Positions 43,872 through 52,063 of a stretch of 64,000 bases of DNA are shown one piece after another. Under the pieces are notes generated by a model. The model worked only from the letters and a program-made list of their open reading frames with translations, did not search any database and had not been told where the DNA came from. This stretch comes from Aldehydirespirator sp965203575 (GTDB lineage: Bacteria; Actinomycetota; Acidimicrobiia; Acidimicrobiales; Aldehydirespiratoraceae), in contig OZ241894.1 in NCBI GenBank assembly GCA_965203575.1, positions 1,550,001 through 1,614,000 on the forward strand. Direction: 5' to 3'. Positions within the stretch are counted from its first letter, which is position 1, and every line of letters starts with the position of its first letter. The position numbers and the translations under genes were made by a program.

Positions 43872-44435
43872 GAACTCGGTAAGGACCATCCCGTGCCCCA
43901 CCGGTCCGAATGCGGTGACCGATGCCAGGCTCACCCGCAGACGCATGATCATCTCGGCGGTGCCATCCAGCAACCATGCCACCGCCGACTTGATGGGGGT
44001 GGCATGGGTCACCACCACGATGTTGCTGGTCGAGGCCTCCTCCACGATCTCGGCGACCGCCTCACCCACCCGCTCATGCAGGCAGGCCATCGACTCGCCT
44101 CCGGGTGGCACGTAGGAGATGTCGGAGGCCCAGGCCGCGCCGAGCTCGGCCATGACGTCGGAGATGCGGCGGTCGTCGTAGGCACCGAAATCGATCTCCA
44201 TCCACCGGTCGTCGATCGTGGTGGGGACCTCACCGAGGCCGGCGGCCCGGGATGTCTGCCGGGTGCGGCGCCGCGATGACGTCACCACGCGATCCACGGG
44301 CCAGCGGTCCCGGAGAGCCTTGCCGACCACTGCGGACTGCTCGAAGCCGACTTCGTCGAGAGGCGAGTCGATCTGGCCCTGAAGCCGGGCCTGGGCGTTG
44401 TTGGGAGTGCGGCCGTGCCGCAGGAGGATCAGGAT
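43842..44435 (-). CDS. Histidine phosphatase (phosphoglycerate-mutase-like), start codon unclear
   Basis: About 197 residues. Catalytic phospho-His motif LLRHGRT is encoded at 44406-44426, preceded by ILI. Later Arg in TSSRRRTRQTS, Glu in GGESMACLHERV and the second His in VVVTHATPI complete the active site. The first standard start codon downstream (GTG 44330) would remove the catalytic His. Upstream the frame stays open with no ATG/GTG/TTG; only CTG 44489 is available. The coordinates mark where homology begins. Either a rare start or a small N-terminal indel must be assumed. The C terminus (CPARHIG) lies in the 18-bp repeat run. Confidence 0.75.
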   Translation of the reverse strand: MLILLRHGRTPNNAQARLQGQIDSPLDEVGFEQSAVVGKALRDRWPVDRVVTSSRRRTRQTSRAAGLGEVPTTIDDRWMEIDFGAYDDRRISDVMAELGAAWASDISYVPPGGESMACLHERVGEAVAEIVEEASTSNIVVVTHATPIKSAVAWLLDGTAEMIMRLRVSLASVTAFGPVGHGMVLTEFNWCPARHIG

Positions 44436-44554
44436 GCGCCGATGGTAGACCGGGCACCGGCCGGCCCGCCGCGGCGCCTCCTCCGGCAGGCCGGTCGAGA
44501 CATCCTCGCGGCTGGTGATGTCACAGCACCCCAGGAATCTGGCAGGATCAGGAG

Positions 44555-45208
44555 ATGGAATCGGTAGCGGACACCCTTGGTGAGCTCACCGACGCGCTGG
44601 TCCCCTCGGTCTCCACCGAGGAGTTGTGCCGTGTGGTGGGGAGCCGGGTGAGGGAGTTCCGCCGGTCGCTGAACATGACGATGTCGGAGTTCGCGGCCGG
44701 CGCCGAGATCTCCTTGGGGATGCTCTCCAAGATCGAGCACGGCCAGAGCGCGCCGAGCCTGTCGACCCTCGTGCGGCTGGCGGCCACCGCCCGCGTCCCG
44801 GTCACCGCCCTGTTCCGAGGCCTGGACGAGGAGCACGACCTGGTGATCGTGAAGGCGGGCGAGGGTCACGAGATCCATCACCAGGGAGGCGGGCCGGGGC
44901 GTCTCTACCAGGATCTCGGCACCCTGCGCGGCCCCAACCGGGTGATCGAGCCGATGATCACCACCATCACCGAGCCGGGGGGGGTGTTCCCGCTCTACCA
45001 GCATCCCGGCGTGGAGTTCATCCATGTGCTGGAGGGATCGATCGACTACGGCTACGGCGGGAAGGCCTACCGCCTCAAGGCGGGCGACACCATGCAGATC
45101 CACGGCGAGGTGGCCCACGGCCCGGTCGAGCTCGTCAAGTTGCCGATACGTTTCATCTCCATCAAGGTGTACCCGGCCAGCGAACCCGGGGCCGGCGCAG
45201 GAGGATGA
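44555..45208 (+). CDS. XRE-family regulator with C-terminal cupin sensor domain
   Basis: 217 residues. Helix-turn-helix at about 28-85 (VREFRRSLNMTMSEFAAGAE, then SLGMLSKIEHGQSAPSLSTL), then a cupin domain (about 95-205) with HPGVEFIHVLEGSIDY and LKAGDTMQIHGEVAHGPV. This architecture (PuuR/SutR-like) regulates catabolism of small amines and acids in other bacteria. It is divergent from the phosphatase/hydantoinase cluster and is a good candidate to control it; the 119-bp gap should hold the operator. Confidence 0.9.
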   Translation: MESVADTLGELTDALVPSVSTEELCRVVGSRVREFRRSLNMTMSEFAAGAEISLGMLSKIEHGQSAPSLSTLVRLAATARVPVTALFRGLDEEHDLVIVKAGEGHEIHHQGGGPGRLYQDLGTLRGPNRVIEPMITTITEPGGVFPLYQHPGVEFIHVLEGSIDYGYGGKAYRLKAGDTMQIHGEVAHGPVELVKLPIRFISIKVYPASEPGAGAGG

Positions 45209-45212
45209 CGCC

Positions 45213-45437
45213 ATGGGCCTGCTGATCATCCTCGACTGGTTCAGCGAGAGCGCCCTTCGCCAGAGCCTGGTGCTCTGGATCCTGCTCGTCGCCGCGGTGG
45301 GGCTCACGGTCTGGGAGTGCCGCGAGCGCGGCTATCGGGTCCACGTGCTGCTGTGGTGGGTTAGCGTCGTGGCCATCACGCACGTGCTGGGATACATAGT
45401 TCTGCGCTTCTTCGTCCGCCCACCCGACGAGGACTGA
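45213..45437 (+). CDS. Small membrane protein, two predicted helices
   Basis: 74 residues; ATG 45213 with GGAGG 8 bases upstream, lying inside the end of the regulator gene. Two hydrophobic helices (QSLVLWILLVAAVGLTVW and VLLWWVSVVAITHVLGYIVL) are joined by a charged loop (ECRERGYRVH), and the tail is acidic. No family recognised; probably co-transcribed with the XRE-cupin gene. Confidence 0.65.
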   Translation: MGLLIILDWFSESALRQSLVLWILLVAAVGLTVWECRERGYRVHVLLWWVSVVAITHVLGYIVLRFFVRPPDED

Positions 45438-45467
45438 CCCCGCACCCGACGTCCCCAGGACCGCCCG

Positions 45468-45878
45468 ATGACCGACTCAACGCCCGACCCAAAGCCCGAC
45501 CCAAAGCCCGCAGGTCTGCTGGGCCGGATCGCTGCGCTTCAGTCACGTACCAAGCTGCTCATCGCGGTGGGAGTACTCCTGGTTGTGGTTGCCGTATTCG
45601 CCCCACAGAGCTGTGGGGGCAGAGAGATAGAGGAAGATCAGGCTATCGCCACTGCCCGGAGCGCGCTGGCCGCTGAGCCCGGCGCCTTCGCACCGGAGAA
45701 AACAGAGGCCAAGCTGCTGCGACAGGGCTTCCCGGCCAAATTGATGTGGGTGGTGGTCTTCACCGTCGCCGACCCCGAGGGCGGCCCCGAGGAGTTCCTC
45801 CACAAGGCCGACATATGGGTCAACGCCAGCACCGGGGAGGTCAGCCAGCTAATCGTCCACGAGCAGGACGAGGAGTAG
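45468..45878 (+). CDS. Membrane-anchored protein with PepSY-like exported domain
   Basis: 136 residues. A Pro/Asp-rich cytoplasmic start (TPDPKPDPKPAG) is followed by one transmembrane helix (LLIAVGVLLVVVAVFAP, about 30-46) and an exported domain. The pattern IATARSALAAEP ... WVVVFTV ... DIWVNASTGEVSQLIV recalls a single PepSY-like unit. It lies 31 bp after the small membrane protein and 155 bp before the ammonium transporter. Function unknown. Confidence 0.65.
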   Translation: MTDSTPDPKPDPKPAGLLGRIAALQSRTKLLIAVGVLLVVVAVFAPQSCGGREIEEDQAIATARSALAAEPGAFAPEKTEAKLLRQGFPAKLMWVVVFTVADPEGGPEEFLHKADIWVNASTGEVSQLIVHEQDEE

Positions 45879-45973
45879 CCGCCCCGCTCAAGGCGCGAAT
45901 CCTCGGAAAGATTCGCGAACTCCTGGAAAGGTCCGCGCGCCGGCCCGACCTGAACGGGCGGCTGGAACTGTGC

Positions 45974-46011
45974 TATTGTCCCCGGAGTCCGGCCGACCGG
46001 TCGGAGCGGAC
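45974..46011 (+). promoter_or_regulatory. Promoter -10 and palindromic operator/hairpin before the ammonium transporter
   Basis: TG-C-TATTGT is an extended -10-like element (TATTGT 45974-45979), followed by the perfect 12-bp palindrome CCGACCGGTCGG (45993-46004). It is flanked by GTCCG (45987-45991) and CGGAC (46007-46011). The palindrome falls where transcription would begin, 30 bases before the ATG, and so could be a repressor site or a leader hairpin. No clear -35. Confidence 0.45.
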
Positions 46012-46033
46012 AAGAAGAATTGGGGGTGAGTCA

Positions 46034-47419
46034 ATGGACACCTCTGTTGTGTTCACGGAGGCTTACTACTTCTTCACCGTCGCAATCATGTGGCTCTTGC
46101 ACGTGGGGTTCATGACCTACGAAGCTGGCGTCAGCCGCCGCAAGAATGTCATGTCGACGGCGATGAAGAACATCATGACGATCGCCGTGGTGACGCCGAC
46201 GTTCTACTACTTCGGTTGGTACGTGTACTTCTGCATGCAGGAGGGCATCAAGTTCACCGTCTCGGCAGACGGTGCAGGCGGTGCCGCCGCAGGGGACTAC
46301 TACTGCGGCGACGGCTTCGGCCTGCCCTGGGACGGCTCGATGGGACCGAACCTGGGTGACAACATCAGCGGGGTCTTCTGGGCGGCCTTCGTGCTGTTCT
46401 CCTGGACGACGGGATCGATCATGTCCGGCTCGGTGATCGAGCGCATTCGCATCTCGGCCTACCTGTGGCTGACCGCCCTCATGGGCGGGATCGTCTGGGT
46501 CGTCGCCGCGGCCTGGGGATGGAGCTACGGAGGCTGGCTGAGTGTGCATTTCGGCTACCACGACTTCGCGGCTTCGATGGTGGTCCACGGTGTGGCCGGC
46601 ATCTTCGCTCTGGGCGTGCTGTACAACCTCGGTCCAAGGATCGGGCGGTACGACAGCAACGGCGGCACGAGAGCGTTCAAGCCCCACAACCTGCATCTCA
46701 CGCTGATGGGGCTGATGATCATCTTCACCGCGTTCTACGCCTTCTACGCGGCGTGCCTCGCCATCACGGCCGACACCACCCCGGGTTGGGCCAACATCTA
46801 CTTCAACCCGGCCACGCTGTCGGCCATCACGTTCACCATTACGATGGGCTTCGCGGGCGGTTTCGCCGGCGGCTACATCTTCTCCAAGGGTGATCCGTTC
46901 TGGACCATCTCCGGAGGCCTGGCCGGCGTGGTGGCGGTATCGGCGGGCGCGGACATCTACAGCCCGAACCTGACGCTGCTACTGGCCTTCTTCTCGGCCG
47001 GGGCGTGCTACTACATCGGCGGGTGGCTGGAGACCAAGGCCCGTGTCGACGACGCGGTCGGCGCGGTTTCGGTCCACGGCTTCATGGGAATGTGGGGCGC
47101 GCTAGCCGTTGGCATCTTCGCCAGCGGGTACCCGACCGGGGCAGCCGGCGTAGAGACCTCGTTCCTCGGCCAGCTGGTTGGTGTAGCCGCGATATTCGCG
47201 TTGTCCTTCGTCACCGGCTACGTGGCATCGTGGGTCCTCAAGAAGCTGAACCTGCTGAGGGTCCCGCCCGAAGTGGAAGTGGAGGGCCTCGACATGGCCG
47301 AGTTCGAGACGGACTTCTATCCGGAGTTCGGCCGAGCCGACGAGCCCATCATCCATGCCGACGGCTCCACGGAGTCCGCCACAGCCACGCTCAGGGCGGA
47401 CCTCGCCGCCAACCGCTAA
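46034..47419 (+). CDS. amt: Ammonium transporter, Amt family (divergent clade)
   Basis: 461 residues, about 11 membrane helices. Pore twin histidines are visible in SMVVHGVAGIF and VSVHGFMGMWG. The first helix region reads HVGFMTYEAGVSRRKNVM where typical AmtB proteins have MTPGLALFYGGLVR, marking a divergent branch. The C-terminal tail is long and acidic (about residues 415-461). ATG 46034 follows GGGGGTGAG; upstream open frame is unsupported. No glnK/PII gene is adjacent; instead three membrane microproteins follow on the same strand. It likely imports ammonium or methylammonium, fitting the amine-degradation genes around it. Confidence 0.9.
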   Translation: MDTSVVFTEAYYFFTVAIMWLLHVGFMTYEAGVSRRKNVMSTAMKNIMTIAVVTPTFYYFGWYVYFCMQEGIKFTVSADGAGGAAAGDYYCGDGFGLPWDGSMGPNLGDNISGVFWAAFVLFSWTTGSIMSGSVIERIRISAYLWLTALMGGIVWVVAAAWGWSYGGWLSVHFGYHDFAASMVVHGVAGIFALGVLYNLGPRIGRYDSNGGTRAFKPHNLHLTLMGLMIIFTAFYAFYAACLAITADTTPGWANIYFNPATLSAITFTITMGFAGGFAGGYIFSKGDPFWTISGGLAGVVAVSAGADIYSPNLTLLLAFFSAGACYYIGGWLETKARVDDAVGAVSVHGFMGMWGALAVGIFASGYPTGAAGVETSFLGQLVGVAAIFALSFVTGYVASWVLKKLNLLRVPPEVEVEGLDMAEFETDFYPEFGRADEPIIHADGSTESATATLRADLAANR

Positions 47420-47422
47420 TCG

Positions 47423-47551
47423 GTGTCCGCCTCATGGCTGCAGTTCATCGGCGCTCTAGCCCTCATGTACCTGCTGGTCGCAGCCGCCGGGTACTGGGGA
47501 AAGCGCCGGCGAGCGCAGCTGGAGGCTACGGACCATCGAAACGACCACTGA
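47423..47551 (+). CDS. Membrane microprotein (42 aa) downstream of amt
   Basis: GTG start three bases after the amt stop. 42 residues with one transmembrane helix (WLQFIGALALMYLLVAAAGYW) then a basic/acidic tail (GKRRRAQLEATDHRND). The close spacing, the intact helix and two more microproteins after it support a real gene. Unknown; possibly a regulatory subunit of the transporter. Confidence 0.5.
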   Translation: MSASWLQFIGALALMYLLVAAAGYWGKRRRAQLEATDHRNDH

Positions 47552-47578
47552 CAACGTTCAGCACTTAAGGAGAACTGA

Positions 47579-47845
47579 ATGGACACCTTCCCCTACGACA
47601 GCTGGGCAGAAGCCCTCGCAGCTGTCGAGAATCCCGACACCGGTGAACGTCTGTGCGAAGCGTTCTACAACGCGTGCCCCGGATACTTCACGTGGGGACC
47701 GGGCGGCAACACCGCCTCGATCGTCCTTGCCGTCCTCGGGATCGCGGTCTCTGTGATCGCGGCCTTGCTCGTAACGGTTCGCGAGGACAAGTTGCTCAAT
47801 CACGCAGCTGACCGGCTCGCCGACAAGTACGGTTCGGAGGACTGA
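47579..47845 (+). CDS. Small membrane protein in the amt cluster
   Basis: 88 residues, ATG with AAGGAGA upstream. N-terminal soluble part with three aromatic/Cys-containing turns (RLCEAFYNACPGYFTWGPGG), one transmembrane helix (TASIVLAVLGIAVSVIAALLV) and a charged tail (REDKLLNHAADRLADKYG). No family recognised. It is followed after one base by another microprotein. Confidence 0.7.
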   Translation: MDTFPYDSWAEALAAVENPDTGERLCEAFYNACPGYFTWGPGGNTASIVLAVLGIAVSVIAALLVTVREDKLLNHAADRLADKYGSED

Positions 47846-47846
47846 C

Positions 47847-47972
47847 ATGGCTCGTCGTAAGCAAATCGAGTTCCAAGGCAAGCAGGGACACGACAAGGGC
47901 ATCGAGATGGCGTTCATCGTCTTCACGATCGCCTGCATCGTCTTCACCATCATCGCCATACAGGCCTTCTAA
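47847..47972 (+). CDS. Membrane microprotein (41 aa) in the amt cluster
   Basis: ATG two bases after the preceding stop codon begins. 41 residues: a basic N terminus (MARRKQIEFQGKQGHDKG) and one Ile/Phe-rich helix ending at the stop (AFIVFTIACIVFTIIAIQAF). Positive-inside topology predicts N-in. Too short for most gene finders. It is third of three membrane microproteins behind amt. Confidence 0.55.
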   Translation: MARRKQIEFQGKQGHDKGIEMAFIVFTIACIVFTIIAIQAF

Positions 47973-47997
47973 CGGCCGACTCACCCCATTCAATGCG

Positions 47998-48033
47998 GCT
48001 GGCGCCGCGTCGTTGTTGCGGCGCGGCGTCAGC
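47998..48033 (+). terminator. Terminator-like hairpin after the amt microprotein cluster
   Basis: GCTGGCGCCGCG (47998-48009) pairs with CGCGGCGTCAGC (48022-48033) with one mismatch and a 12-base loop, 25 bp after the last microprotein stop. There is no T run; it may be a hairpin-only terminator of the kind seen in high-GC bacteria. Confidence 0.45.
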
Positions 48034-48062
48034 CCCTGCATCTGGGCCTCTAGCCTGACGCT

Positions 48063-48473
48063 GTGAGGATCCCTCGTAAGCGGATCGCGCAGGTGTGCAC
48101 GGTTGCTGCAGCCGCGGCGATGTTCCTGCCGTGGCATACGACCGCAACAGACGGCGTCACCGAGTCGGTGCAGGGCATCGCCGTCAATGACGGCCAACTC
48201 GTCCTCGTCGTCAGCCTGATCACCGCTGGGCTCGTTCAATTAGGTTGGCGACCGGCCTGGATAGGTGCAGGCTTCGCAGGGGCCATCACCATCCGAAAGA
48301 TCCTCGACAGCGAGACCGATCCCGCAGCAGGACTATGGATAGCGGCCGCTGTCTCCCTCGTTGCTGCCGTCCTGCTGATCTGGGAAATGTTCACCGGTGT
48401 GTCCGCATCCGGCGGTGTACACAAACCACCAGGGCACGGACTCGCTGGGCCCTTGGGTAGACGGCGGCAATGA
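48063..48473 (+). CDS. Small integral membrane protein, unknown
   Basis: 136 residues from GTG 48063. Three or four hydrophobic segments (VCTVAAAAAMFLPW, LVLVVSLITAGLVQLGW, LWIAAAVSLVAAVLLIWEMF) and a Gly/His/Pro-rich C-terminal tail. TAGCCT lies 7 bases before the start, so the transcript may be nearly leaderless. No family recognised. It ends 3 bp from a possible minus-strand gene. Confidence 0.6.
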   Translation: MRIPRKRIAQVCTVAAAAAMFLPWHTTATDGVTESVQGIAVNDGQLVLVVSLITAGLVQLGWRPAWIGAGFAGAITIRKILDSETDPAAGLWIAAAVSLVAAVLLIWEMFTGVSASGGVHKPPGHGLAGPLGRRRQ

Positions 48474-48475
48474 CC

Positions 48476-48715
48476 TCAGCTGCCGGGTAGCTGAAAGCGA
48501 AGCGCGACGCCGGCGGAGCGGCTCGTGCTCTTGGAACACGGCACCGCCACCCCATCCCGGAACAGCACCGTGACTCCACCCGTCTCCAACACCACGCTCA
48601 CCCCGTGAGCCGACACGCTGACGGCCGACCACAGACCAAAGCCCCGGAACTGCTCACCAGTCGATGAGACGCCCGGCCGGGCCTCGGCGTCAGCAGCCGA
48701 ACGCTCAGCGCTCAC
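48476..48715 (-). CDS. Possible small protein, divergent from the NYN gene
   Basis: A 79-residue reading frame from GTG 48715 with a plausible beta-strand composition (AVSVSAHGVSVVLETGG, VTVLFRDGVAVPC). It fills most of the 338-bp stretch between 48473 and 48812 that otherwise lacks a gene. No homologue recognised and no clear ribosome site; it could be chance. The rest of that stretch holds the -10 (48725-48730) and hairpin (48766-48789) of the NYN gene. Confidence 0.3.
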   Translation of the reverse strand: MSAERSAADAEARPGVSSTGEQFRGFGLWSAVSVSAHGVSVVLETGGVTVLFRDGVAVPCSKSTSRSAGVALRFQLPGS

Positions 48716-48724
48716 AGCTCGTGA

Positions 48725-48730
48725 TATATT
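48725..48730 (+). promoter_or_regulatory. -10 element of the NYN gene
   Basis: TATATT (48725-48730) in TGATATATT, unusually AT-rich for this window, about 82 bases before the start codon. The -35 region is poor (CTCACA-like). It would give a leader of about 75 bases that includes the strong hairpin. Confidence 0.45.
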
Positions 48731-48765
48731 CTTGCCACTGCCCCTATCTCTTCGGCGGTAGGGTC

Positions 48766-48789
48766 GAGACCGTCCTTCGGGGCGGTCTC
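48766..48789 (+). promoter_or_regulatory. Very stable leader hairpin with UUCG tetraloop
   Basis: A 10-bp stem (48766-48775 with 48780-48789, one G-T pair) closes the C(TTCG)G tetraloop, an exceptionally stable RNA form. TGTCTTTGTG follows, with only a short T run. It lies 22 bases before the NYN start and could act as an attenuator, an RNA-processing site or a binding site for the protein itself. Confidence 0.6.
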
Positions 48790-48811
48790 TGTCTTTGTGT
48801 GGGAGTAGAGA

Positions 48812-49441
48812 TTGATCACCAACCTGTACATAGACGGCTTCAACCTCTACTACCGCGCCCTGAAGGACACTCCGTTCCGGTGGCTCGACCTGCGGAAGCT
48901 GGCCGAGACCCTCTTTCCTCAGGACTCGATCAACCGAGTCTGCTATTTCACCGCGCGGCTCAACGCCCGACCCGGCAATCCCTCTCAACGCCAGCGGCAG
49001 CAGGCTTACCTGCGGGCGCTGGCGACCCTGCCGGGCTTCGACGTTTACTACGGCACCTTCCGGTCCGGCGTCAAGCGCCGCCCTCTGGCAGAGCCGGTGG
49101 CGGGACTACCGCGTTACGTTCTGGTCAGGGACTCGGAGGAGAAGGGCTCTGACGTCAACCTCGCCACGCGCTTGTTGGTGGACGGGTTCAACAGGATGTA
49201 CGAGCAGGCGGTTGTCATGTCGAACGATGCGGACTTCTCCGGCGCCATGCGGTACGTGCGGGACGACCTAGGGCTTCGAATCACGCTCGTCAACCCTGAC
49301 CCCATGAATGCAAGTCCGAGGGAACTGGCCAACGCCGCCACCTACGTCAGGCGCCTCTGGAAGAGCCATCTGCGTCGCAGCCAACTTCCCGACACCCTGT
49401 GGGATGAGGTTGGAGCCATCACCAAACCAGCGGGGTGGTAA
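48812..49441 (+). CDS. NYN-domain (PIN-like) putative ribonuclease
   Basis: 209 residues, TTG start. NYN/PIN-fold acidic residues are seen in NLYIDGFNLYY, EEKGSDVNLATRLLVDG and VMSNDADFSGAMRYV, the expected three or four Asp positions for metal-dependent RNA cleavage. LabA-like family proteins of this size are often stand-alone. The stable hairpin in its leader suggests autoregulation by RNA cleavage (inference). The 239 bp that follow, up to tdm, hold no gene I can support. Confidence 0.88.
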   Translation: MITNLYIDGFNLYYRALKDTPFRWLDLRKLAETLFPQDSINRVCYFTARLNARPGNPSQRQRQQAYLRALATLPGFDVYYGTFRSGVKRRPLAEPVAGLPRYVLVRDSEEKGSDVNLATRLLVDGFNRMYEQAVVMSNDADFSGAMRYVRDDLGLRITLVNPDPMNASPRELANAATYVRRLWKSHLRRSQLPDTLWDEVGAITKPAGW

Positions 49442-49680
49442 CTCCGGCATCAAGCAAGCTGACCACGCGGAACGCAGGGCACACCGCGATCCTCCATGCC
49501 ACGACGTTCATCCAGCAGAAACCGAGAGATTCAGCCCGAAGTCGATCCGTGTATGGTTGCACGACCCCGTGGCCGCGGGCGGAAGGGATACAGTACGCGG
49601 AAGTATCGCGTCGTTTGCGCCCAGCCACCTGCGCCGCAGACACTGGCCACAGGAGTTCGTCTCGTCTAAGGGAGGCGGCC

Positions 49681-52053
49681 ATGACGATGATCGCACCGGA
49701 CCAGCCAAGAGTCCTGATGCCGGGTCTGTTGATGCTCGGACCGGGAGTAGAGCGCTACCGGGTGACCGGCGGCGGCGCCACCGTCCTTGCCCTCGACGCG
49801 GGCGACGAGCTGGAGATCGTCGATCCCGAGGGTCGCCAGCGCTGCGAACTGGTCGCTTTCGACACCACCGGAAGATCCGACCCCGGGCTGCTCGGCCTCA
49901 ACGGCGACCGGGCCCGATCCACCGGAGAACCGGCTGCAGTAAGCATCCTCTCCGCACCGTTGCAGGACGCGCGCCGGGTAAGGGCCGGACTCGAACACAT
50001 CGGCATCGACCTCGCTGCGGTTCGGGCGGCCACCCCATTGAGGGTCCTGGGCGACGACACCACCGGTGGCGCCCGGACCAGGGTGGTGGCCCTTGACGAC
50101 GTCGCCTGCGTGGTCGTCGCGCCGGGGGAGTCGATGCCGGCCCACGGCGGTTCTCCCCCGACCGACCTGATCGCCTACGTGCACCGCCGTGATCCGACGG
50201 GATCCGAGGTTGAGCCCCTGCTGCCCGCGCCGCTGGCCGATCCCAGCCAGGACTTCATCGTGAGGCACAGCACCGCCAGGGCCTACGAGGTCGCCAAGGG
50301 CGACTGGTTCCAGGTCGTCGATGTGGAAGGCCGGCAGTGCTCGGACTTCCAGTGCTTCGCGGCAGCCGATCTCGACGCCGGGCTCGACGTGAGCCTCGAC
50401 GCCACGATCACTCGCTCCCTCATGGGAGCGACCTGCCCGGCGCCGGGCCTCTACTCCATGTTCTACAACGCCAGGATGCAACCCCTGGTCGAGGTGATCC
50501 AGGACACCGTGGGCCGCCATGACACCTTCAACACCGCCTGCAACGCCCGCTACTACGAGGAGCTGGGCTACCCCGGCCACATCAACTGCACCGACAACAT
50601 CAACGACGTCCTCGACCCCTACGGGGTGGCCCGCCGCCGGGGCTGGGAGGCCATCAACTTCTTCTACAACACGAACCTCGACGACCACAACCAGATCCAC
50701 CTCGACGAGCCGTGGTCCCGTCCGGGCGACTACGTCCTGCTGCGAGCCCTGGAGGACCTGGTGTGCGTGTCCACCTCATGCCCCGACGACATCGACGCGG
50801 CCAACGCCTGGAACCCCACCGACATCGCGGTTCGGGTCTATCCCTCTGCCAACCGGTTCAAGAAAGCGACGGCGATCCGCATGACCGCAGACTCCGAGGC
50901 CCAGCTGACCTCCGAGACGGGGTTCCATCCCCGCACCTCTGGGTTGACCCGCAGCTTCAGCGAGTACTGCGGCTACTGGCTGGCCGATTCCTACACGGCC
51001 CACGGACCCGTCGAGGAGTACTGGGCCTGCCGGCAGGCCGCGGCGGCCATAGACCTCTCCCCGCTGCGCAAGTACGAGGTCACCGGCCCCGACGCCGAGC
51101 TGCTGATGCAGACCTGCGTCACCCGCAACGTCCGCAAGCTCTCCGACGGCCAGGTGTCGTACACCGCCATGTGCCTCGACACCGGCGGCATGATCGACGA
51201 CGGCACCGTGTTCCGGCTCGGGCGCGAGAACTTCCGCTGGATCGGCGGGCAGTTGGGTTACAGCGGCGTCTGGCTGAGGGAGCAGGCCCAGCGCCTGGGG
51301 CTGCAGGCATGGGTGCGCAGCTCCACCGAGCAGCTCCACAACCTCCAGATCCAGGGGCCCAACAGCCGCCAGATCCTGGAGCAGGTGATCTGGACCCGTC
51401 CCGACCAGCCGACCATCGCGGAGCTGGGATGGTTCCGGTTCACCATCGCCCGCATCGGCGACTACGACGGGATCCCGCTGGTGGTGTCTCGCACCGGCTA
51501 CACCGGCGAGCTCGGCTTCGAAGTGTTCTGCCACCCCTCGGACGCACCCGCGGTGTGGGACGCCATCTTCGAGGCCGGCGCCGAGCACGGCCTGGTGCCC
51601 ATGGGCTTGTCCGCTCTCGACATGCTGCGCATCGAGGCCGGGCTCATCTTCGCCGGGTACGAGTTCTGCGACCAGACCGACCCCTACGAGGCCGGGATCG
51701 GCTTCACCGTGCCGCTCAAGACCAAGGAGGACGACTTCATCGGCCGTGACGCCCTCCTGAAGCGCCGTGACAACCCGCAGCGGCGGCTGGTGGGCCTGGA
51801 GGTGGACGGGGGCGAGCCCGCCGCCCACGGCGACGGTGTGTACGCCGGTCGCAATCAGGTGGGCGTGATCACCAGCGGCACCATCTCCCCCATACTGCGC
51901 TCCAACATCGCCCTGTGCCGCATGGCGGTCGAGCACGCCGAGATCGGCACCGCGGTGGAGATCGGCAAGCTCGACGGCCACGAGAAGCGGATCGCGGCCG
52001 AGGTGGTGCGGTACCCGTTCTACGACCCCGACAAGACCCGTGTCCGCAGTTAG
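49681..52053 (+). CDS. tdm: Trimethylamine N-oxide demethylase-like protein (DUF1989 + GcvT)
   Basis: 790 residues. ATG 49681 preceded by GGGAGG. The N-terminal half is a DUF1989/urea-carboxylase-associated region (VVDVEGRQCSDFQCF, MGATCPAPGLYS, ACNARYYEELGYPGHINCTD) with the Cys/His/Asp residues of its metal site. The C-terminal half (about 430-790) is a GcvT-like folate-binding aminomethyltransferase (DLSPLRKYEVTGPDAELL, SRTGYTGELGFEVF). Bacterial Tdm, which splits TMAO to dimethylamine and formaldehyde, has exactly this architecture and size. The gene directly precedes tmm, which makes TMAO. An alternative methylamine or glycine-betaine substrate cannot be ruled out. Confidence 0.85.
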   Translation: MTMIAPDQPRVLMPGLLMLGPGVERYRVTGGGATVLALDAGDELEIVDPEGRQRCELVAFDTTGRSDPGLLGLNGDRARSTGEPAAVSILSAPLQDARRVRAGLEHIGIDLAAVRAATPLRVLGDDTTGGARTRVVALDDVACVVVAPGESMPAHGGSPPTDLIAYVHRRDPTGSEVEPLLPAPLADPSQDFIVRHSTARAYEVAKGDWFQVVDVEGRQCSDFQCFAAADLDAGLDVSLDATITRSLMGATCPAPGLYSMFYNARMQPLVEVIQDTVGRHDTFNTACNARYYEELGYPGHINCTDNINDVLDPYGVARRRGWEAINFFYNTNLDDHNQIHLDEPWSRPGDYVLLRALEDLVCVSTSCPDDIDAANAWNPTDIAVRVYPSANRFKKATAIRMTADSEAQLTSETGFHPRTSGLTRSFSEYCGYWLADSYTAHGPVEEYWACRQAAAAIDLSPLRKYEVTGPDAELLMQTCVTRNVRKLSDGQVSYTAMCLDTGGMIDDGTVFRLGRENFRWIGGQLGYSGVWLREQAQRLGLQAWVRSSTEQLHNLQIQGPNSRQILEQVIWTRPDQPTIAELGWFRFTIARIGDYDGIPLVVSRTGYTGELGFEVFCHPSDAPAVWDAIFEAGAEHGLVPMGLSALDMLRIEAGLIFAGYEFCDQTDPYEAGIGFTVPLKTKEDDFIGRDALLKRRDNPQRRLVGLEVDGGEPAAHGDGVYAGRNQVGVITSGTISPILRSNIALCRMAVEHAEIGTAVEIGKLDGHEKRIAAEVVRYPFYDPDKTRVRS

Positions 52054-52063
52054 CGGCTAATTT

